Notes under the pieces: generated by a model
Told to the model about the DNA's origin: nothing
Seen by the model: only the letters and a program-made list of their open reading frames with translations
The model's database searches: none
Position numbers and translations under genes: made by a program
Assembly (NCBI RefSeq): GCF_018687715.1
Contig: NC_056755.1
Span: 37,978,001-38,042,000 of the forward strand
From: Carya illinoinensis
Lineage: Eukaryota > Streptophyta > Magnoliopsida > Fagales > Juglandaceae
DNA length: 64,000 nt
Direction of reading: 5' to 3'
Shown here: positions 60,227 through 64,000 of the stretch, piece by piece
Layout: every line of letters starts with the position of its first letter
How positions within the stretch are numbered: the first letter of the stretch is position 1

Positions 60227-62455
60227 TCAACATGATTGGGAAGGCTGATTCACAGTAGCCTGCTGTGAAGATAAAGCTAGATAATCATCTAAAAAAATAT
60301 TAAAAAACCAGAGTTAGATATATAATAAACTAAGTTAAATAGATATTAAAAAAATATTTCAAGTTTCAAACTTACCTTCAAGGTCCATCAACTCTATGTA
60401 TTCTTCCAACTCCCGGATGTCGACAGGTTTGGTCCTTAACTAATTTTGAGTGCAAATGAGAGTTTCGACAGTCTCTGGAGACAATGAACTCCTAAAAGGA
60501 TCCAAGATGTGTCCTATAGTGCTGAATGCGGACTTCGAGGCAACGGTGGAGATGGAGGTGGCTAACACATCATGTGCTACCTCAGTAAGAATAGGATAAT
60601 AGACGGCATTAACTCTCCACCAATCCAAGATATCAAAACTGAGTATTTTGGTGCACATCCCTTCGACAAATACCTATCTAGTTTTGATCTAAACTCCATA
60701 AACCCTTACTCCTCAAGGTATTTCTCTAACTTGCTATCAAATTTAGTCGAGCTACTAGAAGAAGTAGAAGTAGTGCTTGGCCTCTCTTGAGCCACATTAG
60801 AACTTCCCCCACTAGCCACACGAAATTTGTTATACTGCTCAATCAAGCGGCTTAACAAGAGTTTAACCTTAGCCTCTATCTTATCCCCCAACTCATCCCC
60901 CTTGCATCATCGCAACCAAAACCCCATTGACAACATTTTGTATCTTTGATCAAGCGCAAATGTAACATATATCATCAAGTTAAACTTATCTGTACTACCA
61001 CAATACTTTTTAAACTTATTTTTCATATTCCTGTCCATGGTCCTAGTGATGCTATCATTACTCATGCACATATCAATTAATGTATCTTCGATTGTGCACA
61101 GTTCATGGAAATATACATTAGCTGTTACATACAAAGAACTAGAAATGTTCAATGTAACATCATAAAATATTTTTAGTAACTCTGCAAAAATCTGTGCTTT
61201 TTTCCAATCATTACTAGTGGGGTTCACGAATTCATTATTCACATATACATAATAGCGTTCAAATGCTAATTTGTGTTTTATAGCGATGCTCAACATTAAG
61301 AATGTGGAGTTTCATCTAGTAGAAACATCCAAGCAAAGCATCCTCCCGCTAATATTTTCCTCTATTGCACAAGTCTTAAACTTGGAAAACCTTGACGTTG
61401 AAGATTTTACATATTTGACGGCTTCTCTAATTGTTGTATTAATTGATTAACCTCTCTCAAACCGTCATTAACAATCAAATTCAATATATGGGCAGCACAT
61501 CGCATGTGAAGGAACTCACCACCCAATATAGTACAATCACTATCCTTTATCCTCCTCCTTATGTAATTAATAACAATATCATTAGAGGGGGCATTATCAA
61601 CTGTGATGGTCAAAATCTTATTAATCTCCCAATCATGCTACTCCAAAAGTCTAACACCCTTCCAATAGTTTCATCCCTATGATTGAGAATTTGGTAAAAC
61701 TTTATTATTTTCTTACGCAATCTCCGATTGCAATCAATAAAATGTGCAGTAATGCACATGTAGTTCATGTTTTGCATTGATGTCCAGGTATCAGTGGTTA
61801 GATAAATTCTTTGACCATCTAATAATTTCTTTAGTTGTATCTTCTCTTCGTTATACAGCTTAATACAATCCCTTTTTAGAGTGAGTCGGGATGGCAATAT
61901 AAATCGAGGCTCTAAATCAGCCACATACTTAATAAGTCCTAAGTGCTCCACTAGTCTAAAAGGCAATTCACACCTAATGGAAAACTTAGCTATTGACACC
62001 CTAAGTTTTTCAGCGTCATACTTTACTACACTTTGCGGGCTACATACTCTTCCCTTCGCATCCCTTTTAACACTAGAGGATTTAATTTTTCCAGCTCCTT
62101 TAATCCTAAGAGGGAAATTTTCACATTCATTATAAAGGTGGTGATTCATAGAAGAAGTGACATTCCTATAATGGCAACTGTACTGCTTACCACAATGATT
62201 GCACTTAGCTTTTGGGTTATTGGGGTCAATAGGTAGCACTTTCTCAAAATGTTCCCAAACCACAATTGGTTACTAGGTGTTTTCTTGGATTTTTTGGGTA
62301 AATGTGGGATGAAATGGGTAGACTATTGTGTATATGTGGATGAAGGAGGTGGAAGATTTTCATGCTCCTCCACATCAATTGAAAGAGAAAAGGAGTCACT
62401 ACCAACCCCTTGAGTTGTACCGACATTACAACTCATAGAATCTTCTTCCAACTGT
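60227..62455 (-). pseudogene. hAT-family BED zinc-finger transposase, inactivated
   Basis: A plant hAT (Ac-like, RICESLEEPER-type) transposase on the minus strand. An N-terminal acidic part with PKKSKK is followed by the BED finger VWEHF...KCNHCGKQY...HHLYNEC (about 62260-62110). The body follows: TTDTWTSMQNMNYMCITAHF (about 61800), LTITVDNAPSNDI with the conserved Asp and GEFLHMRCAAHILNLIVNDG (61613-61470), the 60907-61296 block, and the C-terminal dimerisation domain with VASKSAFSTIGHILDPFRSS (about 60530). A small last exon (60227-60288) is joined by an intron with donor at 60375. Inactivating changes: TAG after TYTQ near 62325, frameshift near 62265, TAG in place of Trp after ICTQN at about 60440, and breaks near 61410 and 60900. 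Element ends not identified. Confidence 0.85.
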
Positions 62456-63271
62456 TATTGAGTAACAAACACAGTAGAATAAAAAATCAAACACAGCAAA
62501 ACAAATAACCGAACATATATATAAACAAAGCTAATCATTCAAATCAAATGAAAAGAATAATAACTTTCTATGCAAAGTTATGCTAGTTTTAATACTGATA
62601 GACATCAACATCCATGAGAAAATTGATATATATATATATATAAGGTGGATACGATATGTTTGGTTGTGCTTGAAAAACCCAAAAAGAAAAAAAAAAAAAC
62701 CAATTATGTAAGGAATTGCATGCATCAATTACGCGCTAATTAATTTCTGGTCCAACACTGAACTGATTGAAGTCCATGTCTACCTCCTGCTTTGTTTGAA
62801 GTACATATAATTTATGCAGCTAGACTATGCTAGCAACACTTTCATTATTCCAAAGCACACGTGTACCAAGAAATGAAAAGCTGACTAGCTGTCAAACATG
62901 CAGCAAGTCACATACTTGGCATGATAATTATGGTTTAATCGTCTGTTTTGTTCTTAATTCATGAGGTTGGTGTCTGTGTCATTCAAATGGTTTTGTTGAA
63001 AGTTGATACATCTCTATAGTATTTTCAATGCTGCCATTTGAATTTGGTACATATCGTTTTAAACTAATATATATGGTGCCTTGACAATCCTGTTAATGAC
63101 AATGAGGAGAAGCAGTCTGCTGCAGCACTACAGTATAAGCTATTTTACTGTACCTTTGAAGGTATGCCATTCTTTGCATGTTTAAGGAGCAAATTAGCCA
63201 AGGTTAAGGGGAGGATTTGGGTGTAGAACAAATTCTCCTCTTTGAAAATTAAAACTCTTGACAACTATGTA
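62456..63271. other. Non-coding stretch
   Basis: No gene or RNA seen. A TA run lies at 62627-62642. It probably holds the 5' non-coding part of the hAT element. Confidence 0.45.
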
Positions 63272-64000
63272 GGCCTGTTCATCTGGGTTCTGACCCGGAA
63301 ATCCAGGTAGACCCAAACCGGAACCCGGATTGCAAATCCGGGCCGAAATCCGGACCGGATTAGCCCTGATCAGAAACGGGCCGAAACCCGTATGAATCCG
63401 GGTTTTTCAAAACCCGGATTCTGGGTTCCGGATTGAACCCGGGTCTTTTCTTTTCTTTTAAATAAAAAAACCCATATAAAAGCCTAAATGCATCAAATAT
63501 TTTCACATATAGCTCTAATTTTTTTATAAAAAACAAAAGAATAAATTTGATTGTGCACTTTAGAGGTTGAAAAATATCATTAACTCCTATATCTAAGTTC
63601 CACTTAATTTGTCACACAATAAAAATGCATGTAAAAAAAAAAAATCCAATATTCATCTATGCAAGTATGCATGCATTACAATACAATCCATTACATAATA
63701 TATTATTTGTTATTTATACATTACATTACGAAATACTAAATTACAATATATGAATTACAAAATCAGTGATTTGATTTCCATACCAAATAGCAACTTCAAA
63801 GTGATTGGCCTGAAAATGATCCTGCAAAAAACAAAATAGAATGAAAATGACATAAATTTGAAAGCAACACATCCTACAAACCCTATTAAATTGGGGAAAC
63901 TAATAGATTAGCACAAGTCATGGAAAGAAAAAATCTGTTCAAAGAATAAAAAGGTCTTAAGCGGCTCTTTCTTGAACATTTATATATACCATATACATAT
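63272..64000 (+). mobile_element. Tip of another hAT element, leaving the window
   Basis: From taggcctgttcatctgggtt the sequence is packed with acccgg/ccgggt words up to about 63445 (at least ten), a subterminal pattern typical of plant hAT elements. The rest to the window end is AT-rich non-coding. The other end is not in the window, so identity rests on the tip alone. Confidence 0.5.

Overview
The window is nuclear DNA from a flowering plant. Evidence: AT-rich intergenic sequence, genes split by short GT..AG introns, and dense plant transposons (Ty1/copia with the initiator-Met tRNA primer site, Ty3/gypsy, an L1-type LINE with an RNase H domain, hAT, Mutator-type MITEs). From memory, several short repeats look like those of Fagales (walnut/hickory/oak relatives); that is an impression, not a result. 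No bacterial, organellar, CRISPR or tRNA/rRNA gene was seen.

Three protein-coding genes could be reconstructed, all between 35 and 51 kb. (1) 35384-38148 (+): an eight-exon type II ROP/RAC small GTPase of 210 aa. (2) 41765-43138 (+): a two-exon kinase of the plant-specific CDKF;1 (CDK-activating kinase kinase) family, with an altered activation segment and a lost or displaced C-terminal tail. (3) 45706-50761 (-): a complete 13-exon plastidic glucose transporter 2-type sugar porter of 489 aa. The kinase and transporter genes converge and lie about 2.5 kb apart. Nothing suggests the three genes act in one pathway.

1-600 holds the 5' end of a copia element leaving the window. 590-5650 is a diverged direct duplication whose two copies carry degenerate CATCT arrays; a third array is at 6820-7131. 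7130-10284 is a broken gypsy element with a protease relic and a long LTR containing about eight 103-bp tandem units. 10870-16507 is a decayed L1-type LINE (-). 19511-24967 is a full-length but dead copia element (-) with 456-bp LTRs and an AAGCA target-site duplication. 25890-27860 is a second, internally deleted copia copy. 27900-35000 is mostly non-coding, with MITEs and a small unrecognised coding remnant.

52186-59691 is bounded by two related LTR pieces, has no recognisable gag-pol, and is interrupted by a nested 1.3-kb solo LTR. 60227-62455 is a dead hAT/BED transposase gene (-). From 63272 the tip of another hAT element runs out of the window.

I see no undescribed multi-gene system. 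The most unusual observations are the remodelled CDKF;1 copy next to a copia LTR, the missing acylation cysteine in the ROP tail, a Mutator-type MITE with a perfect 9-bp target duplication, and the recurring CATCT arrays that may derive from MITE ends.
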